Positions 1 to 8,130 of a stretch of 64,000 nt of DNA are shown piece after piece; within the stretch, counting starts at the first letter, position 1, and each line of letters opens with the position of its first letter. This DNA is from an uncultured Verrucomicrobiota bacterium. Lineage in GTDB: Bacteria; Verrucomicrobiota; Verrucomicrobiia; Verrucomicrobiales; Verrucomicrobiaceae. The stretch is from contig CAINGK010000160.1 in the NCBI GenBank assembly GCA_903848465.1, positions 19,034 to 83,033 of the forward strand, in the 5' to 3' direction. A model generated the notes under the pieces. That model saw nothing but the letters and a program-made list of their open reading frames with translations, did not search any database and had not been told where the DNA came from. The position numbers and the translations under genes were made by a program.

Positions 1-1
1 G

Positions 2-319
2 CCCAATGGTGAAAGCGCCTGCATCCGCCGCTCCAAGAGCAACACGCCACTGCAGGCTCTGATGACGCTGAACGAAACGATGAGCATGGCAGCCTCCAAA
101 GCTCTGGGCGAACGCATGTGGAAAGAAGGCGGCAGCGATGATGCCTCCCACATCGCCTACGGCTTCCAGCTCTGCACTGGCCGCCAGCCGACCGCCAAAG
201 AATCCATCGTCCTGCTGGACATGCTCAAACGCCACCAACCCAAAGCCGGTGAGATCGACTCGCATACGCTTGTCGCCCGCGTGCTGCTTAATCTCGACGA
301 GACGATCACGAAGGAGTGA
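2..319 (+). CDS. DUF1553 (PSD1) protein, C-terminal fragment
   Basis: This is the last 105 codons of a gene that begins before the window. Residues RRSKSNTPLQALMTLN match the conserved C-terminal signature of DUF1553, the domain found after DUF1549 and a cytochrome-c-like module in large secreted proteins of Planctomycetes and Verrucomicrobia. The rest (ASKALGERMWKEG, then a helical tail with ARVLLNLDE) also fits the family end, where NVDE or NLDE is usual. The biochemical role of the family is unproven; it usually travels with DUF1501 genes. The gene converges on the next one with only 3 bp between stop codons. Confidence 0.85.
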   Translation, partial: PNGESACIRRSKSNTPLQALMTLNETMSMAASKALGERMWKEGGSDDASHIAYGFQLCTGRQPTAKESIVLLDMLKRHQPKAGEIDSHTLVARVLLNLDETITKE

Positions 320-322
320 GGC

Positions 323-1855
323 TCAGGGCTCGCGTTTCATGCGCCAGAGAAAGTCTTTGTCTTTTGCTCCGCCGTCGTCCTGCGCGTCAGGCCCAGCGGA
401 CCAGAGCAGGTAGCCGTCCTTTTCGAGGCGATAGCCGGGCATCTGCGTTGGACGGGCAGGATCGTTTACGGGAAAGGGTTTGAGGTCGTCTTTCACCGCC
501 TCGAGCGAGGATGGGAAGACTCCATGCTTCAAGCGATACTTCTCCAAAGAGCAGGCGGTGATGAGGCAGCGACGGTAAAAAAGTGCCTCGGCGGCGGCAT
601 TGAAGAGATTGCCCACATTGGGCAGAGAAAACGCACCGAGCTTGCGCCGCATGTTCCAGTCGAGGTGGCGGTATTCCTCATCACGCCGCTTTTTGAGCGC
701 TTCGCCACGCGCTCTGCCGTCCATCCATGCAGACTCGCCTTTTGGCCCTAGCATGTCGAGGTAGGTCTCCACATAGAAGGCGGTGTTCGCATCGTGCCAG
801 CCGGTGGGTCCATAAATGTAAGCGAGCCGCGTCGCACGAGTGCCCCAGGAGTCTACATTTACAAAAAGGAGCTCTTTGGTGGCAGAGCCCTCTTTGCGAC
901 AGCTTTCACGGATATGGATGCCCGCTGCAAACCCCGTGAGGATATCCATGCTCCAGCCGCGCTCCATGACCTCAAGATCGTTGATCTTGCCGAGCTGCAA
1001 CTGCAGCATTCGCAAGCCGCCCTCGTCCCAAGCCGGGCGGCTAAGAGCGTCCTGAAGCGCATAAAAGGCGAGATCGTGTGCGGCAACACTGACCAGTGAG
1101 CCGACAAGCCAGTGATACGAAGTGGCGGCCTCTGGAAACAGCCGCAGCAGAATGAGCGCAGTGCTACGTGTTTTCTCCACATCGCCCGCTGCTGCAGCCA
1201 CTCGCAGATGAAGACCGAGATCCCGCATGGTGTCATTCACATTGCCCACATTTGGCTGGATCGCTGCGTAAGGATTGGCCCCGGCGGCGGCGTATTCCTC
1301 GCGTTGCGCTGGTTTCCATGCAGAGAACGGTCTTGAAAGACCTGCGGCGAGCTGGGGCAGCAAGCCGTTGCCGTCACCGAGCTCGCGGTTCATGACGATG
1401 GCGGGCTTTTCTCCTTTCAAATCACGGGCCGCGGCCCAGGCGCTGAAGTCGATGTGTGAAGTTTTGTCCGAGCCGTATTCGATGATCTCCGGCTTCACAA
1501 AGCCAGGTGGCAAAAAAACGTTTTTTGGAATGATGTAGCGAATCTGCTTCCCATCACGATGCAGCCACTGTTCAACGATGGGCAGCGCGAAGAGGTTTTG
1601 TTCATCCGGCACGCCCGGTGCCGCAAATGTGATCCAGTCATCAGTGCCAATGCGCTCAACCATGCGGTGATGGGCGGCTTTCAATTCGCGTGCGCTGCGC
1701 CTGTTCTCCCATTGGTAGTAGAGCGTGAGCAAGGAAATGAGGCAGACGAGTGTCCAGCCCGTGCGGCGATTCCACACGAGCCTTTTGAGCCAGCGGGCGA
1801 TGCGCACACTAGAGAGGCGGGATGACACCATCGTGCTGGGGGTGGAGGAGTTCAT
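323..1855 (-). CDS. Membrane-anchored hypothetical protein of the ECF operon
   Basis: About 510 residues and not recognised. The N-terminus is basic and followed by one transmembrane helix (around TGWTLVCLISLLTLYYQW), so most of the protein should lie outside the cytoplasm. The body is mixed alpha/beta with no motif I can name; the C-terminus (PGYRLEKDGYLLWSAGPDAQDDGG) resembles the 'gYlLYSvGpDg.DDGG' ending of many verrucomicrobial and planctomycete secreted or pseudopilin-like proteins. It is third in an operon with an ECF sigma factor and a small membrane protein and overlaps the latter by about 47 bp if the ATG at 1855 is used. A Met at 1831 or an upstream Met at 1888 are alternatives. 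It may be a sensor or a target of the sigma factor; this is inference from position only. Confidence 0.6.
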   Translation of the reverse strand: MNSSTPSTMVSSRLSSVRIARWLKRLVWNRRTGWTLVCLISLLTLYYQWENRRSARELKAAHHRMVERIGTDDWITFAAPGVPDEQNLFALPIVEQWLHRDGKQIRYIIPKNVFLPPGFVKPEIIEYGSDKTSHIDFSAWAAARDLKGEKPAIVMNRELGDGNGLLPQLAAGLSRPFSAWKPAQREEYAAAGANPYAAIQPNVGNVNDTMRDLGLHLRVAAAAGDVEKTRSTALILLRLFPEAATSYHWLVGSLVSVAAHDLAFYALQDALSRPAWDEGGLRMLQLQLGKINDLEVMERGWSMDILTGFAAGIHIRESCRKEGSATKELLFVNVDSWGTRATRLAYIYGPTGWHDANTAFYVETYLDMLGPKGESAWMDGRARGEALKKRRDEEYRHLDWNMRRKLGAFSLPNVGNLFNAAAEALFYRRCLITACSLEKYRLKHGVFPSSLEAVKDDLKPFPVNDPARPTQMPGYRLEKDGYLLWSAGPDAQDDGGAKDKDFLWRMKREP

Positions 1856-2264
1856 CGGCGAGACGTTCGATTTGCTGGCGATTGGCAAGGAGTTGCGCAG
1901 GCGTCATCGGTGGCAGTTTGGCGTAGCTGTCGAGCGTGGACTGCGGAATGGCCTCGGGAGTGGTCACACGGAAGAATAATGCCAGCAGCCAGCAGGCTGC
2001 GAGTGGCAGGCGGAGCGGGCATGGGATGAAGGCGAACAGTGCGAGCAGACGCGACGTTCGAGCTGGCGCGGCAGCGTCCTGGAGTGCGCTGGTCCTTCGG
2101 TGCTTTCGAGGGTTCTCCGGCTCGCGAAAAGCTCCAGAGGACTGGAGCACTCCAAAACGCTGTCGCGATGCTTCAAGTGCCTCGCCAAGAACACGCGCAA
2201 GAAATGCGGGCGGCGGATCACGCCAGCGTTGATCGCGAAGAGTGGTTTCGATGTCTTTGTTCAT
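1809..2264 (-). CDS. Small membrane protein, putative anti-sigma partner
   Basis: 151 residues. The start ATG overlaps the TGA of the upstream sigma factor gene (ATGA), which implies translational coupling. A cytosolic segment of about 75 residues (MNKDIETTLRDQRWRDPPPAFLARVLGEAL) precedes one hydrophobic helix (around LRLPLAACWLLALFF), then a periplasmic tail of about 45 residues. This layout, directly after an ECF sigma gene, is typical of anti-sigma factors, but I see no zinc-binding HxxxCxxC motif. The anti-sigma role is inferred from gene order. The N-terminal 'W.PP.FLA..' segment is common in verrucomicrobial genes at this position. Confidence 0.6.
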   Translation of the reverse strand: MNKDIETTLRDQRWRDPPPAFLARVLGEALEASRQRFGVLQSSGAFREPENPRKHRRTSALQDAAAPARTSRLLALFAFIPCPLRLPLAACWLLALFFRVTTPEAIPQSTLDSYAKLPPMTPAQLLANRQQIERLADELLHPQHDGVIPPL

Positions 2265-2764
2265 ACCAGAGTGTGTTTTTGAGCGCGCAGTTTTTCCAAG
2301 CCATAGCGGTACCGGCTGGCGACGGTCTGCGTGGGCAGGCTGAGCAGCTCACCGATTTCTCGAAAGCTGAGCTCCTCCCACACATGCAGGTGGATGACGC
2401 TGCGCTGCTCCTCAGGCAGGCCTGCGAGCGCGGCAGTGATTTGAGCGCGTGTTTCCTCGGCCTCGGCATCAGCGGCGGGCAGAAACCAGCCGGGTGATTC
2501 ATCTGCGAATCTCTCCAACGCATCTTCACGGGTGGAACGACGACGCAGGGCATCCAACGCGAGGTTGCGAGTCAGGGTGAAGATGACGGCGCGCTCGGAC
2601 TGCGCGGTGGTGATCACCGCAGCGTCCCGGGCTAGCTTGAGAAACACTTCCTGCACCACTTCCTGCGCCAGAGATTCATCCTTCGTCACCGACCACGCAA
2701 ACCGGTACGCACTGACGGCGTAATCGGCGTGGAGTCGGGTAAGAGTGGCTTCGGTGGGAGGCAT
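2261..2764 (-). CDS. ECF-type RNA polymerase sigma factor
   Basis: 167 residues, the normal size for a group IV sigma-70 factor. Region 2 spans about residues 10-80: YAVSAYRFAWSVTKDESLAQ is followed by a VVQEVFLKL segment (region 2.2) and TRNLALDALRR (2.3/2.4). Region 4 covers about 105-165 with the helix-turn-helix LPEEQRSVIHLHVWEELSF and REIGELLSLPTQTVASRYRYG. It should direct core RNA polymerase to a small regulon. The gene leads an operon with a coupled membrane protein and a third membrane-anchored protein, so it is probably held inactive by the second gene. No autoregulated promoter could be identified in the 49 bp separating it from the DUF1552 gene upstream. Confidence 0.9.
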   Translation of the reverse strand: MPPTEATLTRLHADYAVSAYRFAWSVTKDESLAQEVVQEVFLKLARDAAVITTAQSERAVIFTLTRNLALDALRRRSTREDALERFADESPGWFLPAADAEAEETRAQITAALAGLPEEQRSVIHLHVWEELSFREIGELLSLPTQTVASRYRYGLEKLRAQKHTLV

Positions 2765-2813
2765 CCGTGGTCAGTTTGGCAAACGACGCACGGGTTGGGG
2801 AATTTTATTTAAC

Positions 2814-4133
2814 TCAAATCGCCAGCGCGTTTTCCGCATCACCAAAGTGACCCACATGGAGGCCCATGCGGTCCATGAGGGCGATGTGGAGGCGGCACAT
2901 TTTGCGATTCGGATCGGCGCTGTGGTCGTGAAGGCGGCCGCCTTGGATGGTGCCACCGCCGCCGCCAGCAAGGACGACGGGGAGTTGGCGGGAGTCGTGC
3001 GCGTTGCCATCAAAGAGGCTGCTGGTGAGCATGATCATGCTGTTTTCGAGCAGGGTGCGTTCGCCTTCATTGGTGGCCTGCATTTTGCCGAGGAACTCGC
3101 CCCAGAGCTTCACTTGGTGCTGGTTCACCCGCTGGTACATGTCGAGGCGGTGCTCGTCGTTCGCGTGATGGGACAGTTCATGAATGCCGCCGCTGATGCC
3201 ATCCAGGCTGGGGAAGCGCATGTTGGAGAGGTCGTTGTTCATCATGAACGTGGCCACGCGCGTGCGGTCCATCTGGAAGGCGAGGAGCATGATGTCGAAC
3301 ATGATGCGCAGATGATCTTCCGCGCTGGTGGGGATGCCGGCACCGGGGCGCGCCATGGTGGGCACCTTCACGGTGGGCTGCCAGCCAGCACCTTTGGTTT
3401 CAGCCTGGCTGATTTTTTCCGCGAGTTCGACACGCTGCTCGATCTCACGCACGGAGGTGATGTATTCGTCGAGCTTCTGCTTGTCACGCTGGCTGAGCTT
3501 GGGCTTCAGCGCACCGGCGTCATCGAGCACGAGGTCGAGGATGCTCTTGTCACGCTTGCGCCTGCTGCCGTCGTCAAAGAGCTGATCGAATGCCTGCTGT
3601 GGGAAGATTTCCTTCGGTGCCGGAGTGGTCGGCGTGCTCCAGGAAATGTAGGCGGAGTAGATCGAGGTGAAGCCGGAATCCGTGCTGTAATTCGGACGCT
3701 CGGTGCCGAGCACGACGCTCGGCATCGGTGTGAATTTGCCCGTTTGTGCCGCGACGAGCTGATCCATCGTGGTGCCGACTTCCACATCCGTGGTGGTCTT
3801 CTTCACCTTGAGGCCGCAGAGCACGTTCATCTTTGGGTAGTGACCGCCTTCACCTTCCACGGTGGTCGGATTCCACAGGCCCTTGAACACGCTCACATGC
3901 TTCTTCAGCGGCTCCAACGGCGAGAGCGATTTCATGAACTCCATGCCTGCAGGGCCCTGCGTGGCACCCCAGTGGTGCGGATTGACACCGTTGCCGGTGA
4001 AGCACACGGCGAGCCGGCGCGGCGCGGTGTTGTTCTTGACCGCTTCGGCTCCGAAGGAGCTGATGGATTCAAACCATGGCAGGCCAAGGGCGACGCCAGT
4101 GCCACGGAGAAATTTGCGACGGGAAAGGTTCAT
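2814..4133 (-). CDS. DUF1552 secreted protein (Tat substrate)
   Basis: 439 residues from the ATG at 4133, chosen because it starts a twin-arginine signal (MNLSRRKFLRGTGVALGLP). The body matches DUF1552: the ACFTGNGVNPHHW region near the N-terminus, the NVLCGLKV block, the LDLVLDDA and SVREIEQRVELAEK helical segment, and MLTSSLFDGNAHDSRQLPVV near the end. The family belongs to the DUF1501/sulfatase-like set common in Planctomycetes and Verrucomicrobia, and its genes usually sit beside DUF1592 genes, as here (a DUF1592 gene is at 4942-8004). The catalytic role is unknown. A run of nine C on the coding strand ends 3 bp before the start codon. Confidence 0.88.
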   Translation of the reverse strand: MNLSRRKFLRGTGVALGLPWFESISSFGAEAVKNNTAPRRLAVCFTGNGVNPHHWGATQGPAGMEFMKSLSPLEPLKKHVSVFKGLWNPTTVEGEGGHYPKMNVLCGLKVKKTTTDVEVGTTMDQLVAAQTGKFTPMPSVVLGTERPNYSTDSGFTSIYSAYISWSTPTTPAPKEIFPQQAFDQLFDDGSRRKRDKSILDLVLDDAGALKPKLSQRDKQKLDEYITSVREIEQRVELAEKISQAETKGAGWQPTVKVPTMARPGAGIPTSAEDHLRIMFDIMLLAFQMDRTRVATFMMNNDLSNMRFPSLDGISGGIHELSHHANDEHRLDMYQRVNQHQVKLWGEFLGKMQATNEGERTLLENSMIMLTSSLFDGNAHDSRQLPVVLAGGGGGTIQGGRLHDHSADPNRKMCRLHIALMDRMGLHVGHFGDAENALAI

Positions 4134-4136
4134 ATT

Positions 4137-4145
4137 GGGGGGGGG
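4137..4145 (-). promoter_or_regulatory. Nine-base homopolymer (C9) just upstream of the DUF1552 start
   Basis: On the plus strand nine G in a row, hence C9 in the leader of the minus-strand DUF1552 gene, separated from its ATG by only 3 bp. It occupies the place where a Shine-Dalgarno site would be. Such tracts are prone to slippage, so leader length could vary. That effect is inference; only the tract is seen. Confidence 0.45.
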
Positions 4146-4266
4146 CTTATAATACGTTCTGAGATGGAACAATTATGCAGCCTCCGCAAGGCAAGCTCAC
4201 AAGCGGCCAAGAATGGAGCGAAACATCCCTCTCTTGCGATTTTTCGCCTGCATGGTAAGTGTGATT

Positions 4267-4527
4267 ATGAACGTGTTCTCTGAACTGGAGCAGGCGCTTG
4301 ACCCCTCCGCACCGATCTTCACGATCGAAGGTGAGCGTCGGCTGGTCAACATGCCCCCGAATGCGGAGAAGCTCAGCCGCATGGAAGAACTGGCGGACAA
4401 GGCCAATGAAGACCTGCTGACCCCTGGCGAGCGCAGCGAGTATGAAGGCTTGATTTATGCTGGAAAGCTGATGTCCATCCTGCGCCTGAAGGCGGGGGTG
4501 TTTCTCCAGAACTTCAAGGCGGCCTGA
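4267..4527 (+). CDS. Small hypothetical protein paired with HNH endonuclease
   Basis: 86 residues from the ATG at 4267 (MNVFSELEQALDP); an in-frame ATG at 4213 would add 18 residues that look uncoded. The predicted protein is helical and acidic, with a PPNAEKLSRMEELADKANED segment followed by LLTPGERSEYEGLIYAGKL. This pattern (short beta start, then 'L...A...LT..Er.EYe.ll....ll..L...A') is common in small proteins encoded directly before HNH nucleases; their function is unknown to me. Only 26 bp separate it from the HNH gene, so the two are probably co-transcribed. Confidence 0.65.
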   Translation: MNVFSELEQALDPSAPIFTIEGERRLVNMPPNAEKLSRMEELADKANEDLLTPGERSEYEGLIYAGKLMSILRLKAGVFLQNFKAA

Positions 4528-4553
4528 TCTTGAACGCGCAGTTGTGAGAGCAG

Positions 4554-4931
4554 GTGCGGGAACGGGCTGGACGCCGCTGTGAATATTGCCGTCTCAGCAT
4601 GGAGGACGAAATCGACGCGCCGTTTCATATCGAGCATATCGTCGCCAAACAGCATCGCGGGCAGACCATTGAAGAGAATCTCGCCCTTGCCTGCATGAGC
4701 TGCAATCTGCACAAAGGCACCAACCTCTTCGGCCTCGACCCAGACACCAATCTCCCGGTTCGACTGTTCGATCCAAGAAAAGACGCTTGGCAGGCTCACT
4801 TCATTCGCGCGGGAGCACGCATTCTCGGAATCACCGAAATCGGGCGCACCACGGCATGGCTGCTGCAGTTCAACAGCGATCTCAACCTGCTTCAACGACA
4901 GGCCATCATGGAGAAACATCCACTCGACTAA
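4554..4931 (+). CDS. HNH endonuclease
   Basis: 125 residues starting at a GTG, since a stop codon lies two codons upstream. An HNH nuclease core is clear: CEYC at residues 9-12, HIEHIVAK at about 25-32, NLALACMSCN and HKG at about 41-54. The first CxxC and the later CxxC should bind structural zinc, and the H of IEHI is the candidate catalytic base. Proteins of this size with the pattern CEYC...F.IEHI.P...GG...NLALAC..CN..KG are standalone HNH nucleases found in many bacteria, with no assigned biological role. The two-gene unit is inserted between minus-strand DUF genes and converges on the DUF1592 gene 10 bp away. Confidence 0.88.
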   Translation: MRERAGRRCEYCRLSMEDEIDAPFHIEHIVAKQHRGQTIEENLALACMSCNLHKGTNLFGLDPDTNLPVRLFDPRKDAWQAHFIRAGARILGITEIGRTTAWLLQFNSDLNLLQRQAIMEKHPLD

Positions 4932-4941
4932 TCTGCGCCGC

Positions 4942-7900
4942 TTATTTGGCCGGAGGCGGAGTATTCACAGCAGCCATGGCGGGCTCACTGCGGCGATGGA
5001 GAAACTGGCGGCTGTTCACGACATCGAGCACAGCCGCAGAAAACTTGCCGTTGTTCTGCTTGAGGGCGGTCTGCATGTGCGTGAGCAGCGCTTTGTCGCT
5101 GGGCATCGTCTGACGACCCAGCGCGTAGCCGAGGAGCTTGCGGCAGAACTGCGCGGTGAAGTTGGCTTCGTTCTTTTTCAGGTAATCACGCAGACCGGAG
5201 AGGCCTTGGAACTTGGTGCCGTCCTTGAGTTCGCCCGTGTCGTCGATCTTACCGCCGGTTTCATCCGCCAAGCGGAAGCGGCCAATGGGGTCGAAGCTTT
5301 CGAGGGCGAAGCCGAGCGGGTCGATGCGATCATGGCAGACGGAGCAGGCCTTGTCGGCGCGGTGCTGCATCAGCGCCTCGCGCAGAGAGGCGGGCTTTTC
5401 GGCGCTGTCCGGCAGCTTGGGAACATTCGGTGGCGGCGGTGGTGAACTGAAGCCGAGCACCACTTGATAGAGATAATCGCCGCGCAGCACGGGACTGGTG
5501 CGATTAGGACGCGAGGTCTTCGTCAAGATGGCTCCCATGCCTAGCAGGCCGCCGCGATGCTGCTGCGCGACTTTGACCTCGCGAAAGTCTCCGCCCGTGA
5601 CGTCGGGCACGCCGTAGAATTTGGCGAGGCGCTCGTTCACAAAGGTATAGTCGCCACCCATGATGTCGGCGACGTTGCGGTCATCGCGCACCAGATGCGT
5701 GAAGAACTCAGTAACCTCGCGCTGCATGTCATTGCGGATGTCCGTGGTGAACTCAGGATACTTTTTCTCATCGACTGTGCTCTTTTCATCGAAGCCGTTG
5801 AACTTGAGCCACTGCCCGGCGAATTCCCTGGCGAGGGCATTCGCCTTGGGATCACGCAGCATGCGCTTGGTCTGCGCGGCGAGGACTTCGGGCTTCAAGA
5901 GGCTGCCGTCATCGGCGGTCTTGCGCAGTTCCCAGTCGGGCTGTGAGGCCCAGAGGAAGTAGCTGAGGCGGGAGGCGAGTTCGAAGGCGTTGAGCTTCGC
6001 ATCACCAGGGGCGTTATTCGCCACCGGCAGTGTCTCGGCTTTAAAGAGAAAGTAGGGCGACACCAGCACGCGCACGATGACCTCACGTGCCGCAGATTCG
6101 CGGTCGAGCTCCTTTTTGCGACCCTCAAAGTAGAGCGCGTCGAGCTTCTGGATTTCTTCTGGGGTAACGGGCCTGCGCCAAGCACGACCGGCGAAATATT
6201 GCAGATGCCAGAGCACGGCACCATCATACTCCTTCTGCTGCTGCGCATTGAGATTCGGCACGGCGGTGGAGCCAAAGTCCTTCTTCATCGCGGCGAGTTG
6301 ATCACGGTCTTTCGGGCCGAGAAGCTGCCCAAGTTGATCATCGCTGAAGTAATAGACGGTGATGCCGGGCTTGCGGCGGTAGAGATTGCTGGCGACTTCC
6401 TCAAGCCGGCGCTCATACATGTCCGGGAAGGCCTGCTTCATCACCTGGAAATCACCCATGGTGCGGCGTGCCGCTTCGGTCTGAGTTTTCCAGACAGTGA
6501 GAATGCCAGGCATGATCTTGGTGACATCCCGTGGTTTGTCTGCCGTGAGATCCCACTGGATCGTGCCGTCATTGATGTCGGGGTTTTCCAGGTCAAGCCG
6601 GGCTTCGGCATGAATCCAGGTGACGTTCTCTGGCAGCGGCAGGTTGAACACGAGCGGTGCGGCGATGGCAAGCACACCGGGCTCGATCTTGCGCCCTTGC
6701 GGGTGTTTGCCGAAGGCGTTCTTCACACGCTCAAGTTCGGCAATGCGCTGCTTCAGTGCTTCGGCATTGGCAGGGGGCGGAGTCGCGCCGAGGGCTTTGC
6801 GGTCTTCATCAAGCTGCTTGTTGAGCCAGTCCATGTAGATCAGGTGCCCCTTGGTCGTTTTCACATCGAGCCGGGTGATGAGTGCGATGTCACCTTTGTT
6901 GCCGTCGCCATCATCGCCAATGCAGAGGTAGGCCTGCTTCTTGCCCTTCACCTCGATGTTCATGTTGTAGGGGCGGATGCCGTCAGCATCCTGCTGGTGG
7001 CGCTGCACGCCGCTGCCTGCCTTCTTCGGATTGTTCCAGGAGAGCAGCTGCGTTTGAATGGCCTTGGCACCATCCACCACCGCTTGCGGCACTAGGCCGG
7101 GTTTCGCGGTATCGGGACCGGGCAGCTCACGCCAGGCCACGCGGGTGAGATCAAGGAAGCGTGATTTCGGCTCCGTGGCGTTCACGAGATTGTTCCAGTT
7201 TTGCAGGAAAGGCAGCTTCAAACCGCTCTCTTTGGCGAGCTGTTCGAGCGGTGTGTTGAAATGCTTGTGCTTCCAGCAGGCGACCATGTAGTCCGCTTCA
7301 CGCATGTCATCGCCATCCTGGGGCAGATGTGGTGCCGCCTTCTGCTGGTACCAGACATACAAGGCCTGCTGCGCCTGGGCTTTGACCTGCTCAAATCCGC
7401 GCAGGCCGATCCGCTGCGCATTGAACACGATGCCCGTGCCTGGCATGATCGTGGCATGATCGGCCACCTTGCGGGCGGCTCCGAAGTATTTGTCGAGCGC
7501 CGCCGGACTCATGAACAGCACATCGCCCGTGTTGCTGAAACCTTCGCCGCCACCGCCATCGGTCTGGAATTCTTTGGCGAAGCCGTAGTCGTGCCGGGTC
7601 AGGTCGCGGATCGTGTAGTCATACTCGGCGTTGGTGAGCCGACGCATCGTCACCGGCCCGGGATCGCCCGACTGCGCAGCGGCCAGGGCGTCGAGTTCAC
7701 TATTCACCCAGCCAAGGAGCGCCGTGTGTTCCTGATCGTTCATCTGGTGCGCCTTCGGCGGCGGCATGTCGCCGTTTTCGATCGTGTCTTTGACCTTCAG
7801 CCACACTTCAAAATGCTTCGTGAGCTGCGGATCAGCCGCAAACTGCTGCAAATCGACGTCGCCCTTGGTCTTTTTGGGGTTGTGACACTCGTAGCATTTG

Positions 7901-8004
7901 GCCTTCAAAACGACCTCAGCATCCTTCCATGCGGGAGCAGCAGAAAGTGAGAACGAGCCGACGACAAAGGCGGCCAAAGTAAGATGGCGTGGATACTGGG
8001 ACAT
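4942..8004 (-). CDS. Large DUF1592-family secreted cytochrome-like protein
   Basis: 1020 residues from the ATG at 8004, which gives a signal peptide (HLTLAAFVVGSFSLSAAPAW). A c-type heme motif CYECH follows at about residue 37, then the domain order known from planctomycete-type proteins: DUF1587 (MRRLTNAEYDYTIRDL at about 120), DUF1592 (ASRLSYFLWASQPD at about 690), DUF1588 with the SRPNRTSPVLRGDYL block at about 840, a CSVCHDRIDPLGFALESFD block at about 905, and DUF1585 at the C-terminus. The CSVCH motif may bind a second heme. The protein should act outside the cytoplasm, perhaps in redox-linked polysaccharide processing, but no function is established. It faces away from the DUF1501 gene at 8131. 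Confidence 0.9.
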   Translation of the reverse strand: MSQYPRHLTLAAFVVGSFSLSAAPAWKDAEVVLKAKCYECHNPKKTKGDVDLQQFAADPQLTKHFEVWLKVKDTIENGDMPPPKAHQMNDQEHTALLGWVNSELDALAAAQSGDPGPVTMRRLTNAEYDYTIRDLTRHDYGFAKEFQTDGGGGEGFSNTGDVLFMSPAALDKYFGAARKVADHATIMPGTGIVFNAQRIGLRGFEQVKAQAQQALYVWYQQKAAPHLPQDGDDMREADYMVACWKHKHFNTPLEQLAKESGLKLPFLQNWNNLVNATEPKSRFLDLTRVAWRELPGPDTAKPGLVPQAVVDGAKAIQTQLLSWNNPKKAGSGVQRHQQDADGIRPYNMNIEVKGKKQAYLCIGDDGDGNKGDIALITRLDVKTTKGHLIYMDWLNKQLDEDRKALGATPPPANAEALKQRIAELERVKNAFGKHPQGRKIEPGVLAIAAPLVFNLPLPENVTWIHAEARLDLENPDINDGTIQWDLTADKPRDVTKIMPGILTVWKTQTEAARRTMGDFQVMKQAFPDMYERRLEEVASNLYRRKPGITVYYFSDDQLGQLLGPKDRDQLAAMKKDFGSTAVPNLNAQQQKEYDGAVLWHLQYFAGRAWRRPVTPEEIQKLDALYFEGRKKELDRESAAREVIVRVLVSPYFLFKAETLPVANNAPGDAKLNAFELASRLSYFLWASQPDWELRKTADDGSLLKPEVLAAQTKRMLRDPKANALAREFAGQWLKFNGFDEKSTVDEKKYPEFTTDIRNDMQREVTEFFTHLVRDDRNVADIMGGDYTFVNERLAKFYGVPDVTGGDFREVKVAQQHRGGLLGMGAILTKTSRPNRTSPVLRGDYLYQVVLGFSSPPPPPNVPKLPDSAEKPASLREALMQHRADKACSVCHDRIDPLGFALESFDPIGRFRLADETGGKIDDTGELKDGTKFQGLSGLRDYLKKNEANFTAQFCRKLLGYALGRQTMPSDKALLTHMQTALKQNNGKFSAAVLDVVNSRQFLHRRSEPAMAAVNTPPPAK

Positions 8005-8130
8005 TAGGGGTACTAATGATACGGACAAATGAGGATTTTTAATCAGCAGCTTCCGCTCCTTTTTTGCGCTTTCCTGTGCTATTAATCAGGCGAAAGCATC
8101 TGCTGGCCGAGACGTATCTTTCATACCCCC

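Noticed and set aside
4147..4153. TATAAT-like -10 box before the small HNH-linked gene
   Set aside because: The matching -35 position would fall in the G9 tract, and the gene starts over 110 bp downstream. Not strong enough to call a promoter.
2745..4283. 512-codon open frame on the plus strand
   Set aside because: Antisense to the DUF1552 gene; high in His, Val and Glu from reversed codons, no domain.
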